NCBI GenBank assembly: GCA_030148725.1
Contig: JASBSU010000004.1
Location: 62,001 to 126,000 of the forward strand
Origin: Hyphomicrobium sp.
GTDB lineage: Bacteria > Pseudomonadota > Alphaproteobacteria > Rhizobiales > Hyphomicrobiaceae
Reading direction: 5' to 3'
Length of the DNA stretch: 64,000 nucleotides
The notes below the pieces were generated by a model. The model was not told the DNA's origin. It was given only the letters and a program-made list of their open reading frames with translations, and ran no database searches. Position 1 is the first letter of the stretch, and the number at the start of each line of letters is the position of its first letter. This document shows positions 44,599-53,861 of the stretch, piece after piece. The translations under genes and the position numbers were made by a program.

Positions 44599-45096
44599 AT
44601 GGCAGACAAATCATCCTTCACGCCGGACGAGTGGAAACTGGTCATGAGCAGCCCGATGCTCGCGGGGCTGGCCGTCACGATGGCGGAGCCGAGCGGGCTG
44701 TGGGGCATGCTGAAAGAGAGCATGGCCAGCGCGAACGCGCTGATCGCGGCGGGCAAGGACGCAAAGGCCAGCCCGCTGATGAAAGCCATGCTCGCAGATA
44801 TGGAAACCTCGGAAGGGCGCAGTGCGGCGCGCGATGAAGTGACGGCTGGGATGAGCGGGAAAACGCCGGCGGAGATCAAGTCGGCCGTCATCTCGAAGCT
44901 CAACCAGGCCGGTAGGATTCTCGACGCAAAGGCACCGAACGAGGCGCCGGCATTCAAGAGCTGGCTGAAGCATGTCGCGGACCAGGTGGCGGAGTCCGCG
45001 AACGAAGGCGGTGTGATGGGCATCGGCGGTACGCGCGTGACGGACAACGAGAAGGCGACGATTGCCGAAGTCGGCCGGGCGTTGAACGTCGCGTGA
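44599..45096 (+). CDS. Conserved-looking alpha-helical protein, unknown
   Basis: 165 residues, start ATG 44599 with GAGAGGAAAC upstream. There is no signal peptide. Sequence is helix-rich (SSPMLAGLAVTMAEPSGLWGMLKES; ANALIAAGKDAKASPLMKAML; PAFKSWLKHVADQVAESA) and ends in a Gly-rich turn (EGGVMGIGGTRVTDNEKATI) before a last helix. It may be a TerB-like or other small cytoplasmic fold; I do not recognise it. It is divergent from the oxidoreductase gene (270-base shared upstream region) and is followed by a hairpin. Confidence 0.55.
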   Translation: MADKSSFTPDEWKLVMSSPMLAGLAVTMAEPSGLWGMLKESMASANALIAAGKDAKASPLMKAMLADMETSEGRSAARDEVTAGMSGKTPAEIKSAVISKLNQAGRILDAKAPNEAPAFKSWLKHVADQVAESANEGGVMGIGGTRVTDNEKATIAEVGRALNVA

Positions 45097-45105
45097 TGTG
45101 CGGTC

Positions 45106-45126
45106 GCCACCGACGTTATCGGTGGC
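45106..45126 (+). terminator. Probable terminator hairpin after the helical protein gene
   Basis: GCCACCGA (45106-45113) pairs perfectly with TCGGTGGC (45119-45126) across CGTTA, 10 bases after the stop. The following bases (AAGTTGGCATTGTTG) are only partly T-rich, so termination strength is uncertain. Confidence 0.5.
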
Positions 45127-45279
45127 AAGTTGGCATTGTTGTCGGGAAGCGGCGGGGCGCTGGGTGCTCCGCCGTTTCATCCGATGTCGATATATCGAAA
45201 GCAGTTCTTCTTCGTTCGCCGCGAACTGTCTGCGCCCTAGGAATTGCCCGGTAGGGAATTGCCGGCTGGGGGGCTTGGG

Positions 45280-46563
45280 ATGACTACGAAGGATCTATTT
45301 GCCGCGCTACGTCGTGGTGCGCTCGTTGGTGCGTCTGTGATGGCGCTGCAGGTTGCAGCGTGGCCCGCCAGCGCTACGGACGGCTATTTTCAGTATGGGT
45401 ATGGCGCGCGGCAGAAAGCGTTGGGCGGAGCCGGCGTGGCCGACAGCCGCGATGCTACAGCGGCGGCGCTCAATCCTGCCGGACTCGTGCATGCGCCGAC
45501 CGAGCTCACATTGTCTGGCAGTCTATTCAGCCCGTGGCGCAGCTATACGCCTGAAGGGGGTGCCGAGGTCGAGAGCAAAGGAAACTACTTCGCGGTGCCG
45601 AACCTCGCCTTCACGTACCGCGATCACGGACTTTCTTTCATCGACGTCATCGGGGTGACCGTCTATGGCAACGGCGGGATGAATACGGCATACGGATCCA
45701 ATCTCTTCGCCCCGTTCGGGTCGTCGGGGAGGTTGGGTGTCGATCTCGAGCAAGCCTTCCTATCGATCGCGTTCGCAAAGACCTTGGCGCCCGGCTTGTC
45801 GGTTGGTGTGGCGCCTATCCTTGCGCGACAGGCCATCAAGATCGAGGGCCTGCAAGGCTTCTCGTTTTTCTCCAGCGACCCGGCCAACGTCGCCAATAAC
45901 GGGACGGATGTGTCCTGGGGGGCGGGCGTGCGCGCGGGTGTCGAGTGGGCGCCGGCTCCGCAGTTTCGCTTCGGCGTCGCCGGCAACTCGCGCATCTATG
46001 CTAACGAATTCGAGAAGTATCGCGGGCTGTTCGCCGAACAGGGCGATTTCGACATTCCCGCGAGCTTGCAGGCAGGTGTGGCTTACGACGTGACGCCAGA
46101 TCTCACGTTGCTCGCCGACTACAAGCGGATCTGGTACGCATCCGTTGCATCCATAGCCAACCCGTCGACGAATATTCTGTCCGGAGCGCCTCTGGGCGCT
46201 GACAACGGTCCCGGATTCGGCTGGCAGGACATCGATATCGTCAAGGTCGGTGCCGAGTGGCGCAACCTCGGCAACGTCACGCTGCGCGCCGGCTATTCCT
46301 ACAACACCAGCCCCCTGAAATCGCGCGACGTGCTTTTCAACGTTCTGGCACCCGCCGTCGTTCAGCACCACTTCACTGGTGGATTCGAGTACGTCTGGAA
46401 CAGGGAACTCTCCTTCGAGTTCGCGGCCGCCTACGTGCCGGAAGCAAGCCTCAGCGGCCAGCACCTGTTCGCTCCGCAGAAAATCGATATCGAGATGAAC
46501 CAGTGGGAGGCGACCATCGGTATCAAGTATCGCTTTGGCGATGCGACGCCTGCGCTGAAGTAG
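45280..46563 (+). CDS. OmpP1/FadL-family outer-membrane transporter
   Basis: 427 residues from ATG 45280 (GGGGGG upstream). A signal peptide ends at about PASA. The mature N-terminus DGYFQYGYGARQKALGGAGVADSRDATAAALNPAGL is the FadL hatch motif with the NPAG box. The rest alternates beta strands and ends YRFGDATPALK. FadL proteins take up long-chain fatty acids or other hydrophobic molecules by lateral diffusion. It stands alone and is followed by the sulfur transporter genes 103 bases later. Confidence 0.88.
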   Translation: MTTKDLFAALRRGALVGASVMALQVAAWPASATDGYFQYGYGARQKALGGAGVADSRDATAAALNPAGLVHAPTELTLSGSLFSPWRSYTPEGGAEVESKGNYFAVPNLAFTYRDHGLSFIDVIGVTVYGNGGMNTAYGSNLFAPFGSSGRLGVDLEQAFLSIAFAKTLAPGLSVGVAPILARQAIKIEGLQGFSFFSSDPANVANNGTDVSWGAGVRAGVEWAPAPQFRFGVAGNSRIYANEFEKYRGLFAEQGDFDIPASLQAGVAYDVTPDLTLLADYKRIWYASVASIANPSTNILSGAPLGADNGPGFGWQDIDIVKVGAEWRNLGNVTLRAGYSYNTSPLKSRDVLFNVLAPAVVQHHFTGGFEYVWNRELSFEFAAAYVPEASLSGQHLFAPQKIDIEMNQWEATIGIKYRFGDATPALK

Positions 46564-46666
46564 CTTGCGACGCGGGTCGTGGCCATGTCGGCCGAGGCCA
46601 GGAGCCTTGAGCACGCCAGCGGCTTCAGTCATGCTGTCGCGATCCATTTCAACGGCGCGAGGAAGA

Positions 46667-47107
46667 ATGGCTGCAACTGAATTCACGCCGATCGCGTCGG
46701 CGGCTGGCGGGGCGCTGATCGGCGTCTCGGCCGTGATGCTCATGCTGCTGAGCGGACGCATCGCGGGTATCAGCGGCATCGTCGGCCGGCTGCTGCCGCC
46801 GTATGGACAGAGCGGCATTCCGGAAGCGGGAGCGTTCGTCATCGCATTGCTGGCGGCGCCGATTGCGTACGCTGCGGTAACGCATGAAGCTGTGGTGCAG
46901 GCGGTGTCGAGCAACGTGCCGTTGATGGTGGGCGCCGGCCTGCTGGTCGGATTCGGCGCCGGACTTGGTGGGGGCTGCACGAGCGGGCACGGCGTTTGCG
47001 GCCTGTCGCGTCTGTCGCCGCGGTCCATCGTGGCGACTCTCGTGTTCATGGCGACGGCGATGGTGACGGTGTTCGTCGTTCGGCACGTGATCGGAGGGGC
47101 GCCATGA
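46667..47107 (+). CDS. YeeE/YedE-family sulfur transporter, N-terminal half (PmpA-like)
   Basis: 146 residues from ATG 46667 (GAGGAAG upstream). Four helices are visible. The signature GLGGGCTSGHGVCGLSR (99-115) has Cys104 and Cys111, the conserved half-motif of YeeE/TsuA thiosulfate transporters. In many proteobacteria the protein is split into two subunits, and the second is encoded by the next gene with a 4-base overlap (ATGA). Likely function: uptake of thiosulfate or another sulfur compound. Confidence 0.85.
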   Translation: MAATEFTPIASAAGGALIGVSAVMLMLLSGRIAGISGIVGRLLPPYGQSGIPEAGAFVIALLAAPIAYAAVTHEAVVQAVSSNVPLMVGAGLLVGFGAGLGGGCTSGHGVCGLSRLSPRSIVATLVFMATAMVTVFVVRHVIGGAP

Positions 47108-47511
47108 ATATCCCGGTGCATGCTGTTGCCGGTCTCATCTTCGGGATCGGGCTTATCGTGTCGGGCATGGCCAATCCGGCCAAGGTTAAGAACTTCCTCG
47201 ACATTGCCGGCACGTGGGACCCGAGCCTCGCCTTCGTGATGGGGGCGGCCGTACTGGTGACTTTTCTTGGTTACCGGGTGGCTTTCAGGCAGGGAGTTCC
47301 CCTGCTTGCCGAACGCTTCAACCTGCCTACGAAGTCTGACATCGACAGGCGGCTGCTGATCGGCGCGGGCCTTTTCGGGATCGGCTGGGGGCTTGGCGGC
47401 TACTGCCCGGGCCCGGCTCTGGCGGCTCTGCCCCTGCTGGCCCAGGGCACGCTGGTGTTCGTACCGGCCATGCTGGTCGGGCTCGCGGTGGCCCGACGGG
47501 CGGCCCGCTAG
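47104..47511 (+). CDS. YeeE/YedE-family sulfur transporter, C-terminal half (PmpB-like, DUF6691)
   Basis: 135 residues from ATG 47104, overlapping the first subunit. Four helices are visible. The second signature, FGIGWGLGGYCPGPALAAL, carries the conserved Cys. It pairs with the preceding half to rebuild a full YeeE-type channel. The opening LIFGIGLIVSGMANPAKVKNFLDI is typical of DUF6691. Confidence 0.85.
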   Translation: MNIPVHAVAGLIFGIGLIVSGMANPAKVKNFLDIAGTWDPSLAFVMGAAVLVTFLGYRVAFRQGVPLLAERFNLPTKSDIDRRLLIGAGLFGIGWGLGGYCPGPALAALPLLAQGTLVFVPAMLVGLAVARRAAR

Positions 47512-47596
47512 GCGCACCGGTGTGGTTACCGGGAGGTGTGCTGTAACGCGTAACAGATAAAGAAAGGAATGGATTAAACATTGCCGGTTGTAATTG

Positions 47597-50134
47597 ATGC
47601 TCCAATGGGACTGGAGCGTCAGCTTGGATTCCAATTCTCGGGCGGATCGGCGCGCAAGGACGCGTCCTCCAACAGATGCGATTGAGTCCGCGCCGGTTGC
47701 CTCCGGCGGCGGTCTCACCGACCGCCTGATCGGCTACCGCCAAGCGCTCGAAGAGCATTTCTGCATCACCGTCACCGATCGCTCCGGCCGGCTGATCGAG
47801 GTCAATGAGCGGTTCTGCAATATCGTCGGGTATGCAGACAGCGAGCTTTTGGGGCAGCACTACCAAAAGCTCTGTCCGGACGGAAACGACGGCAGCATCG
47901 ACCAGATGTGGGAGACCGTGCAGAGCGGCAGGACTTGGCGCGGGCTATTGCGAGATCGTGCCAAGACCGGGGTAGAGGTCTGGTTCGAGTCCATCGTCAT
48001 TCCTCGCTTCAACAGCGGAGGCGTGATCGAGCAGTTCGTCACCATCAGCACCGACATCACGCCCATACATGCCCAAGCGCAGACACTGCGGGCGATGATC
48101 GAATACTTTCCGGGCGGTCTTGCTCTGATCGATCGCGATCTCACCGTCATCGCCACCAACAAGCTATACCGGACGCTGCTCGATATTCCCGAAGAGCTGT
48201 TCGCGAATGGTGATCCTAAAATCGAGACGCTGGTGCGATTTCGTGCGCAACGCGGCGACTATGGTCCACTGCCCGTCGAGGAGGCAGTGGAGCAGCGTAT
48301 GAGGATTTTGCTCAGCCCGGTTCCTATCACCACGGAGCGCAACGAGGTGACGGGCAAGGTGCTCGAGATCCGCTGCGTGCCCGTGCATGGCGGCGGGCAT
48401 TTGAACACCTATCTCGACGTCACCGATCGGCGGCGCGCCGAAAACGAGTTGATGAGGGCGCACGCGACTTTGCAGGCTTTCATCAAACATGCGCCCGCGG
48501 CGGTTGCCATGTTCGATCCCGATATGCGCTACATCGCGTACACGGATCGGTGGCTGCATGATTACGGCCTGACCGGCCAATCTCTGATCGGACGCAGCCA
48601 CTACGAGGTATTTCCGGAAATACCGCAACACTGGCGGGAAAAGCACAAACGCATCCTGGCGGGAGCTATGGAGACGTCGCCGGAAGAGATTTTCCATCGC
48701 GCCGACGGGTCTACGAACATCATTCGTTGGGAGGTGCGGCCGTGGCATCTGGCTGACAACAGCATCGGCGGCATGATGATGCTCACGGAGGAGATTTCCG
48801 AGCGCAAGCGCCTCGAGCGGCAATTGTGGAAGCTTGCGAAGGAAGACAGCCTGACGGGCCTGCCCAATCGGCTGCAGTTCCACGAGTACTTGCAGGCGGC
48901 CCTCAAATCGGTGGATGAAACCGGCGGTCAGTGTGCGATCGGGTTGATCGACGTCGATCGTTTCAAAGAGACGAACGACATTTTAGGGCACGCTGCGGGC
49001 GATGAGCTCTTGAAGGAAGTCGGCCGACGCCTCAGCACGGCGCTGGAGCCGTATGGCCGCGTCGCGCGGCTCGGAGGCGATGAATTTGCAGTGATGATCT
49101 CGACCGGCTCGGTAGACACCAGGCTAAGCCCCGCCATTGATGCGATCTTCGATGCGCTGCGAACGCCGATTACGGTCGCGGGTGGGCAGCATCGCTGTAC
49201 GATCAGTCTCGGGATCAGCCTCTATCCATCCGACGCGACGAGCGCGAGCGAACTTCTGAAGAACGCCGACCTTGCGCTGTATCGCGCAAAGGATCTGGGG
49301 CGCGACAGATGTCAGTTCTTCCTGCCGGAGATGCGCGCGTCCTTCGAGAGGTCCTATCAGCTTCAACGCGACATGCAGCGCGCCCTTGCGAATGGAGAAC
49401 TGGAGCTGTTCTTTCAGCCGATCGTCTCCTTCGAAGCTACCCGCCCGGCCAGCTTCGAAGCCTTGCTCCGCTGGAACCATCCGGAGCGTGGGCTGCTGGC
49501 GCCCGGCGATTTCGAGAGCATTTTTGAGGATCCAAAGGCGGCGGCCGACATCGGCAAATGGGTCATCATGCAAGCACTTCGCCAGGCGGCGGCGTGGCAG
49601 AGGACTGGGGTCGATTTCGGCCGCATCGCCGTCAACGTGACCTCGGCCGACTTCGCGCTCGGCACGTTCTCTGACTTCGTCTGCGAGACGCTGATTGCAA
49701 CGGGTATGTCTGCCGACCGGCTCTGCATCGAGGTTACGGAGGGTGTGTTCCTCGGGCGTGGGGCGACGGGCGTCGCGAACGCCCTGCAGTCGTTGCATGA
49801 TCTCGGCGTCGAGATTGCGCTCGACGATTTCGGTACCGGCTTTGCGTCGCTCTCGCACCTGAAGAAGCTGCCCATCGATCGGCTGAAGGTTGATCGCTCG
49901 TTCGTTCGGGACATGGAGACGAACCCGGACAACATGGCCATCGTGCGCACGATCGCGCATCTCGGGCAGAGCCTCGGCATCAAGGTGACCGTCGAAGGTG
50001 TGGAGTCCATCTCACAGCTGACACTGCTGCGGGCCATGGGGTGCGAGACGATGCAGGGCTATCTGTTCGCGCGTCCGATGCGCAGTTCGCAAGTTCCGGC
50101 GTTCATTGCCAGGGATCGAGCGCTGAGCGCCTAG
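47597..50134 (+). CDS. PAS-PAS-PAS-GGDEF-EAL cyclic-di-GMP turnover protein
   Basis: 845 residues. PAS domains lie at about 50-150 (ITVTDRSGRLIEVNERFCNIVGY), 165-275 (YFPGGLALIDRDLTVIATN) and 290-400 (APAAVAMFDPDMRYIAYT). A GGDEF domain (about 410-570) has an intact RLGGDEFAVM, so diguanylate cyclase activity is possible. An EAL domain (about 585-835) has SFEALLRWNHPERG, DDFGTGFASLSHLKKLPIDRLKVD and EGVE, so phosphodiesterase activity is possible too. It is cytoplasmic with no membrane helix. Which activity dominates cannot be told. TTG 47594 is an alternative start; no strong ribosome binding site is seen. Confidence 0.9.
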   Translation: MLQWDWSVSLDSNSRADRRARTRPPTDAIESAPVASGGGLTDRLIGYRQALEEHFCITVTDRSGRLIEVNERFCNIVGYADSELLGQHYQKLCPDGNDGSIDQMWETVQSGRTWRGLLRDRAKTGVEVWFESIVIPRFNSGGVIEQFVTISTDITPIHAQAQTLRAMIEYFPGGLALIDRDLTVIATNKLYRTLLDIPEELFANGDPKIETLVRFRAQRGDYGPLPVEEAVEQRMRILLSPVPITTERNEVTGKVLEIRCVPVHGGGHLNTYLDVTDRRRAENELMRAHATLQAFIKHAPAAVAMFDPDMRYIAYTDRWLHDYGLTGQSLIGRSHYEVFPEIPQHWREKHKRILAGAMETSPEEIFHRADGSTNIIRWEVRPWHLADNSIGGMMMLTEEISERKRLERQLWKLAKEDSLTGLPNRLQFHEYLQAALKSVDETGGQCAIGLIDVDRFKETNDILGHAAGDELLKEVGRRLSTALEPYGRVARLGGDEFAVMISTGSVDTRLSPAIDAIFDALRTPITVAGGQHRCTISLGISLYPSDATSASELLKNADLALYRAKDLGRDRCQFFLPEMRASFERSYQLQRDMQRALANGELELFFQPIVSFEATRPASFEALLRWNHPERGLLAPGDFESIFEDPKAAADIGKWVIMQALRQAAAWQRTGVDFGRIAVNVTSADFALGTFSDFVCETLIATGMSADRLCIEVTEGVFLGRGATGVANALQSLHDLGVEIALDDFGTGFASLSHLKKLPIDRLKVDRSFVRDMETNPDNMAIVRTIAHLGQSLGIKVTVEGVESISQLTLLRAMGCETMQGYLFARPMRSSQVPAFIARDRALSA

Positions 50135-50242
50135 ATTGGGCCCTATTGCCCTCGGCGGCCACGCTTGCCGCCGGACGAGCTTGACGAACCTCACACGTTG
50201 TCCATTGTGCCGCCGACAAGACGATCGGAGTGGAATACGGGC

Positions 50243-51301
50243 ATGGATAAAGCGTGGATTGCGGCCGCATGCCCGCAGCCATCCGAGCAGCATCGGCTTG
50301 CAGCCGCGGCGCGCCAGGATGCACTGACCAAGCCGCCGGGGTCGCTCGGTATTCTGGAATCTCTCGCCATCCGGCTTGCAGCGCTGCAGCAGCGGGCGCT
50401 CCCGGGTGCGAGCACAGTGCCCATCGTATTGTTCGCTGGCGACCACGGGATTACGGCGCAAGGCGTCTCCGCCTACCCGTCGGCCGTCACGGTCGAGATG
50501 CTGCGGAACTTCGCGCGTGGTGGTGCGGCGATTGCGGTTCTGGCGCGCGAGCTTGGCGTTCAGCTGCATGTCGTCGATGCCGGCACGCTCGCCGAGGAGC
50601 CGGTCGAGGGCGTCGTCGTGGACAAGCCGCGGCGCGGGACGCGCGACTTTTCGCTCGAGCAGGCCATGGGCAATGATGAATTGCACTTCGCGTTCGCGGC
50701 CGGTCGGCGCGCCGTCGAGCGGATTACGGCGGGCGGCGCGGATGTGCTCATCCTGGGCGAGATGGGCATCGGCAATACAACATCGGCTGCGGCCATCGCG
50801 GCGGCGCTGCTCGGGGCACGAGCGGAGGATGTCGTCGGCGCGGGCACAGGCATGACGTCCGATGGCATCAGTCATAAGGCGCGTGTCATCGAGGCCGCGT
50901 TGAGCCGTCACCGACTGGATGGTGATACCGTCGCTGCGCTCGATGTGCTGGCGAACGTCGGCGGATTGGAGATAGCGGCGCTGGTCGGGGCGATGATCGC
51001 CGCGGCGCAGGCGCGGGTTCCGGTTCTCGTCGATGGGTTCATCGTGACGGTGGCAGCGCTGGCGGCGGTTCGGATCAATGAATCGTGTGCGCCGTGGCTG
51101 ATCTATTCGCATCGCTCGATGGAGCGCGGGCATCGGCTGGTGCTCGATGCGCTCGGCGCGGATCCGATCCTCGATCTCAAGCTGCGGCTGGGCGAAGGAT
51201 CGGGTGCTGCGACGGCGCTGCCGATCCTGCGTCTGGCATGCGCGCTGCACGCCGGGATGGCGACGTTCGAGGAGGCGCAGATCTCAGGGCCGGATCTTTG
51301 A
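50243..51301 (+). CDS. cobT: Nicotinate-nucleotide-dimethylbenzimidazole phosphoribosyltransferase
   Basis: 352 residues from ATG 50243. Hallmarks: LTKPPGSLGILE (29-40), VLFAGDHGITAQGVSAYP, ILGEMGIGNTTSAAAIAAALL, GTGMTSDGISHKARVIEAAL, and GEGSGAATALPILRLA with the catalytic Glu. It joins DMB to the ribose-phosphate of nicotinate mononucleotide to form alpha-ribazole phosphate. It is the first gene of a coupled cobT-cobC-cobS set (one-base and four-base overlaps). No complete B12 riboswitch was found in the 108 bases upstream. Confidence 0.93.
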   Translation: MDKAWIAAACPQPSEQHRLAAAARQDALTKPPGSLGILESLAIRLAALQQRALPGASTVPIVLFAGDHGITAQGVSAYPSAVTVEMLRNFARGGAAIAVLARELGVQLHVVDAGTLAEEPVEGVVVDKPRRGTRDFSLEQAMGNDELHFAFAAGRRAVERITAGGADVLILGEMGIGNTTSAAAIAAALLGARAEDVVGAGTGMTSDGISHKARVIEAALSRHRLDGDTVAALDVLANVGGLEIAALVGAMIAAAQARVPVLVDGFIVTVAALAAVRINESCAPWLIYSHRSMERGHRLVLDALGADPILDLKLRLGEGSGAATALPILRLACALHAGMATFEEAQISGPDL

Positions 51302-51897
51302 TGCGCGTCGATCTCATTCGTCACGGCGAGACGAAGATGCCGGGCGTATTGCTCGGGCGTACCGATGCGGAGCTGTCGGACGCCGGATGGTGGCAGTTCG
51401 AGCGGCAGACGGAGAATTTGCGCTTCGACGCCATCGTATCATCGCCGCGCATACGTGCGCGCCTGGCGGCTGAAGCGCTCGCCGCAGCGCGGGGCGTGAC
51501 GTTGAGTCTCGATGAGGACTGGTCGGAGATGGATTTCGGCGCGTGGGACGGGCGATTGCTCGCCGAGCTCAACGCCGATGCAACGACGGCGGCCGCGCTG
51601 ATGGCGATGTATCACTCTGCCGATTGCGAGGGTCCGCCCGGCGGCGAGACATGGCACGCTCTGCAGACGCGGGTCGGACGCGCGATTGACCGGCTGTTCG
51701 CGTTCGGCGCAGACTCGCAGGTGCTCGTCAGCACGCATGCCGGCGCAATACGCGCGGCGCTTGCCGTTGCTTGCGACATACCGTTTGCCAATCTGTGGGC
51801 GATCCGCGTCGGCCATGGCGCGCGCATCACCCTGCAGCTGGGCCGCCACGACGATGGCAGCGTCTGGGGGGAGATCATCGAAGTCGTGCAACCATGA
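51301..51897 (+). CDS. cobC: Histidine phosphatase, probable alpha-ribazole phosphatase
   Basis: 198 residues. The RHG phosphatase motif is at the N-terminus (LIRHGETKMPG); the second His lies in VLVSTHAGAIRAAL. Further signs are the acid SEMDFGAWDG and the early Arg in VSSPRIRARLAAEAL. It probably dephosphorylates alpha-ribazole phosphate before or after joining to cobinamide-GDP. The start A overlaps the cobT stop (TGATG), and the end overlaps cobS, which supports the role better than sequence alone. Confidence 0.8.
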   Translation: MRVDLIRHGETKMPGVLLGRTDAELSDAGWWQFERQTENLRFDAIVSSPRIRARLAAEALAAARGVTLSLDEDWSEMDFGAWDGRLLAELNADATTAAALMAMYHSADCEGPPGGETWHALQTRVGRAIDRLFAFGADSQVLVSTHAGAIRAALAVACDIPFANLWAIRVGHGARITLQLGRHDDGSVWGEIIEVVQP

Positions 51898-52643
51898 GCA
51901 TAAAGGGGCACATCCGCTCGTTCACGCACGCCGTGCAGTTCCTCACCCGGCTGCCGACGCCGCGCATCGACGTGTTCGACCCCTCCGAGCTGTCGCGCTC
52001 GGCTTTCTGGTTTCCGCTGGTGGGGGCGCTGATCGGGGCCATCGTCGGTACCGCCCTCTGGTTCGGTGCCCTGGCCTCACCGTGGATCGGGGCGCTGCTC
52101 GGGCTCGTCGCATGGGTATGGGTGACCGGCGGGCTGCATCTCGACGGGCTTGGTGACGTCGCGGATGCCCTAGCCGGGGCGCATCGCACGCCGGAGCGCT
52201 TCCTGCAGATCCTGCGCGACCCGCACATGGGGGCGTTCGGGACCATGGCGATCACCTTGCAGCTGATCGCGAAGGTGCTGCTGCTGGGCGTTCTGGCCAT
52301 GGCGACGCCGGCTTCGGCCCTGGTGGCGCCACTGGTGCTCATCGCCGCTTGGGCGCGTCTGGGCCCGGCGGTCTGGAGTATCGCCGTGCCACCCTTGGCA
52401 GCCGGCTCGGGCGAGCGGTTCTCCCAGCACCTCGACCCGCGCGTTGTCGCCGCGGAGGCGGCGGTCCTGGCGCTGCTCAGTGGCTGGATCGCTCCGGTCC
52501 TGTTCGCGGCGGTAATCGTTATTCCCGGAATTGCGGTCTATTGGCGCTACAGGCTGGGGGGTGTGACCGGAGATTGCCTGGGGGCCGGGGTGGAAGTGAC
52601 CGAGACGATCTTGCTGCTTCTCTTGGCGGCACGAATGGCATAG
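51894..52643 (+). CDS. cobS: Adenosylcobinamide-GDP ribazoletransferase
   Basis: 249 residues with several membrane helices. Hallmarks: AVQFLTRLPTPRID at the N-terminus, WFPLVGALIGAIVGTALW, GGLHLDGLGDVADALAGAHRTPERFLQILRDPHMGAFGTMAI (the acidic catalytic loop), and RLGGVTGDCLGAGVEVTETILLL near the end. It completes cobalamin by joining AdoCbi-GDP and alpha-ribazole at the inner membrane. It overlaps the phosphatase gene by four bases. Confidence 0.93.
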   Translation: MSIKGHIRSFTHAVQFLTRLPTPRIDVFDPSELSRSAFWFPLVGALIGAIVGTALWFGALASPWIGALLGLVAWVWVTGGLHLDGLGDVADALAGAHRTPERFLQILRDPHMGAFGTMAITLQLIAKVLLLGVLAMATPASALVAPLVLIAAWARLGPAVWSIAVPPLAAGSGERFSQHLDPRVVAAEAAVLALLSGWIAPVLFAAVIVIPGIAVYWRYRLGGVTGDCLGAGVEVTETILLLLLAARMA

Positions 52644-52698
52644 CTTCCGGGCCAGGCCGGCTGAGCGCCGCAAAAGCACTTCTAGGGGACTTGGGACA

Positions 52699-53247
52699 AT
52701 GCAATCTTCTTCGACTGGCGCCGAGCGCCGCCTGCTGTGGATCGGCCTTCTGACCGCCGCGACGCTGCTCGCAACGGGCGTATTCGCCTGCGCGGTGCCG
52801 CTTGCCGCGCTAGCTGCCATTGCCGCTTTCGATACCGAGCGCAATGACGGCGTGCTGCTGGTCGGCGCGGTCTGGCTCGCCAATCAGGTCTACGGTTTCA
52901 CCGTTCTTGGCTATCCGCACGAAGCCCAAGCCTACGCCTGGGGCGTCACCATGGGCATCGGTGCGATCGCCGCTTATTACGCCGCTCGCGCGGTGGTTTC
53001 CTCGGTGGCTCCCAAGAGCGCACTGGTGGCGGTGCTGGTGGCTCTGCCGGTGGCTTTCGCCGTTTACGAGGCGGCGATTTTCGTCGGCACGCTGGTGCTG
53101 ACCCGCGGTGAGGGCGCCTTCAACAGCAGCGTGGTGTTCTACGTCGCTATCGTCGAGGTCGTGGCGTTCATCGCGCTGCTGATCGCACATCGTCTCGGGG
53201 CCGCTGTCGGCCTCGTTGACCGCAACGCAGTGGAAGGCGCCGTCTGA
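52699..53247 (+). CDS. Six-helix membrane protein in the cobalamin cluster, unknown
   Basis: 182 residues with about six membrane helices (WIGLLTAATLLATGVFACAVPL; GVLLVGAVWLANQVYGFTVLG; GVTMGIGAIAAYYAA; ALVAVLVALPVAFAVYEAAIFVG; SVVFYVAIVEVVAFIALLIAH). It begins 55 bases after cobS, with AGGGGA upstream, on the same strand, and converges with cobU/P (7 bases between stops). The location suggests transport of cobalt or a corrinoid precursor, similar in idea to the predicted Cbt-type cobalt transporters, but no family motif is visible. Confidence 0.6.
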   Translation: MQSSSTGAERRLLWIGLLTAATLLATGVFACAVPLAALAAIAAFDTERNDGVLLVGAVWLANQVYGFTVLGYPHEAQAYAWGVTMGIGAIAAYYAARAVVSSVAPKSALVAVLVALPVAFAVYEAAIFVGTLVLTRGEGAFNSSVVFYVAIVEVVAFIALLIAHRLGAAVGLVDRNAVEGAV

Positions 53248-53254
53248 GCGCCGT

Positions 53255-53764
53255 TCACTTGAGTTCGAGCGGAAGGCCGGCCGCCATAAAGACCGCGCGG
53301 TCGGCCACCGCAGCGACACGCTGATTGAGCCGTCCCTGGGCGTCGCGGAACGCGCGCCCGAGGGAGGTTTCCGGCACCAGCCCGAGCCCAACCTCGTTCG
53401 ATACTGCGACGAGCGGCCCTGGTGTCTTTTTCAACGCTTCGATGAGCCGGTCGGTCTCGCTTGCAACGTCGTTGCCGGCGAGCATGACGTTGCTCAGCCA
53501 GAGCGTCAGGCAATCGAGCAGCACGGGGCCTTGGAGCTTCGGCAGCGCGCCTGCAAGGTCGATAGGGATGTCGCGGGTCTGCCACCTTGCGTCCCGCCGC
53601 TCGCGATGGTGGGCGATGCGATCGCGCATTTCCTCGTCGAGCGCCTCGGCGGTCGCGACGTAGGTCCAGGGCGACGGCGCCCGCATCAACAGCTCCTCGG
53701 CATAACGGCTCTTGCCGGAGCGCGCGCCGCCGAGAACGAGTGTGAGATGAGGGAGGTCGCTCAT
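53255..53764 (-). CDS. cobU: Bifunctional adenosylcobinamide kinase/guanylyltransferase
   Basis: 169 residues (also named cobP in aerobic producers). Walker A is GGARSGKS (12-19). The segment ATAEALDEEMRDRIAHHRERR holds the His that is guanylylated, followed by the acidic LLDCLTLWLSNVML and VSNEVGLGLVPETSLGRAFRDAQGRLNQ. All are standard for CobU. It phosphorylates adenosylcobinamide and attaches GMP. It is transcribed opposite to cobT-cobC-cobS and divergently from the cobB remnant-bluB unit. Confidence 0.93.
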   Translation of the reverse strand: MSDLPHLTLVLGGARSGKSRYAEELLMRAPSPWTYVATAEALDEEMRDRIAHHRERRDARWQTRDIPIDLAGALPKLQGPVLLDCLTLWLSNVMLAGNDVASETDRLIEALKKTPGPLVAVSNEVGLGLVPETSLGRAFRDAQGRLNQRVAAVADRAVFMAAGLPLELK

Positions 53765-53861
53765 GGGCCCGCGGTGTTGAAAGCGGTTGACGGGAGGATC
53801 GCACGGCTCTTATCAAACCGGGCGGCCGTTCCCGCAAGGCAATAAATTGTTTCGCTTTATC

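Noticed and set aside
45760-47718. 652-codon open frame on the minus strand
   Set aside because: It lies opposite the fadL, yeeE-type and PAS-GGDEF-EAL genes, has the composition of an antisense frame, and shows no domain.
50135-50242. B12 riboswitch ahead of cobT
   Set aside because: None of the conserved blocks (AAAAGGGAA, CCCCGCAACTGT, GCCACTG) is present.
50012-51250. 412-codon open frame on the minus strand
   Set aside because: It is antisense to cobT; Arg/His-rich sequence with no recognisable fold.
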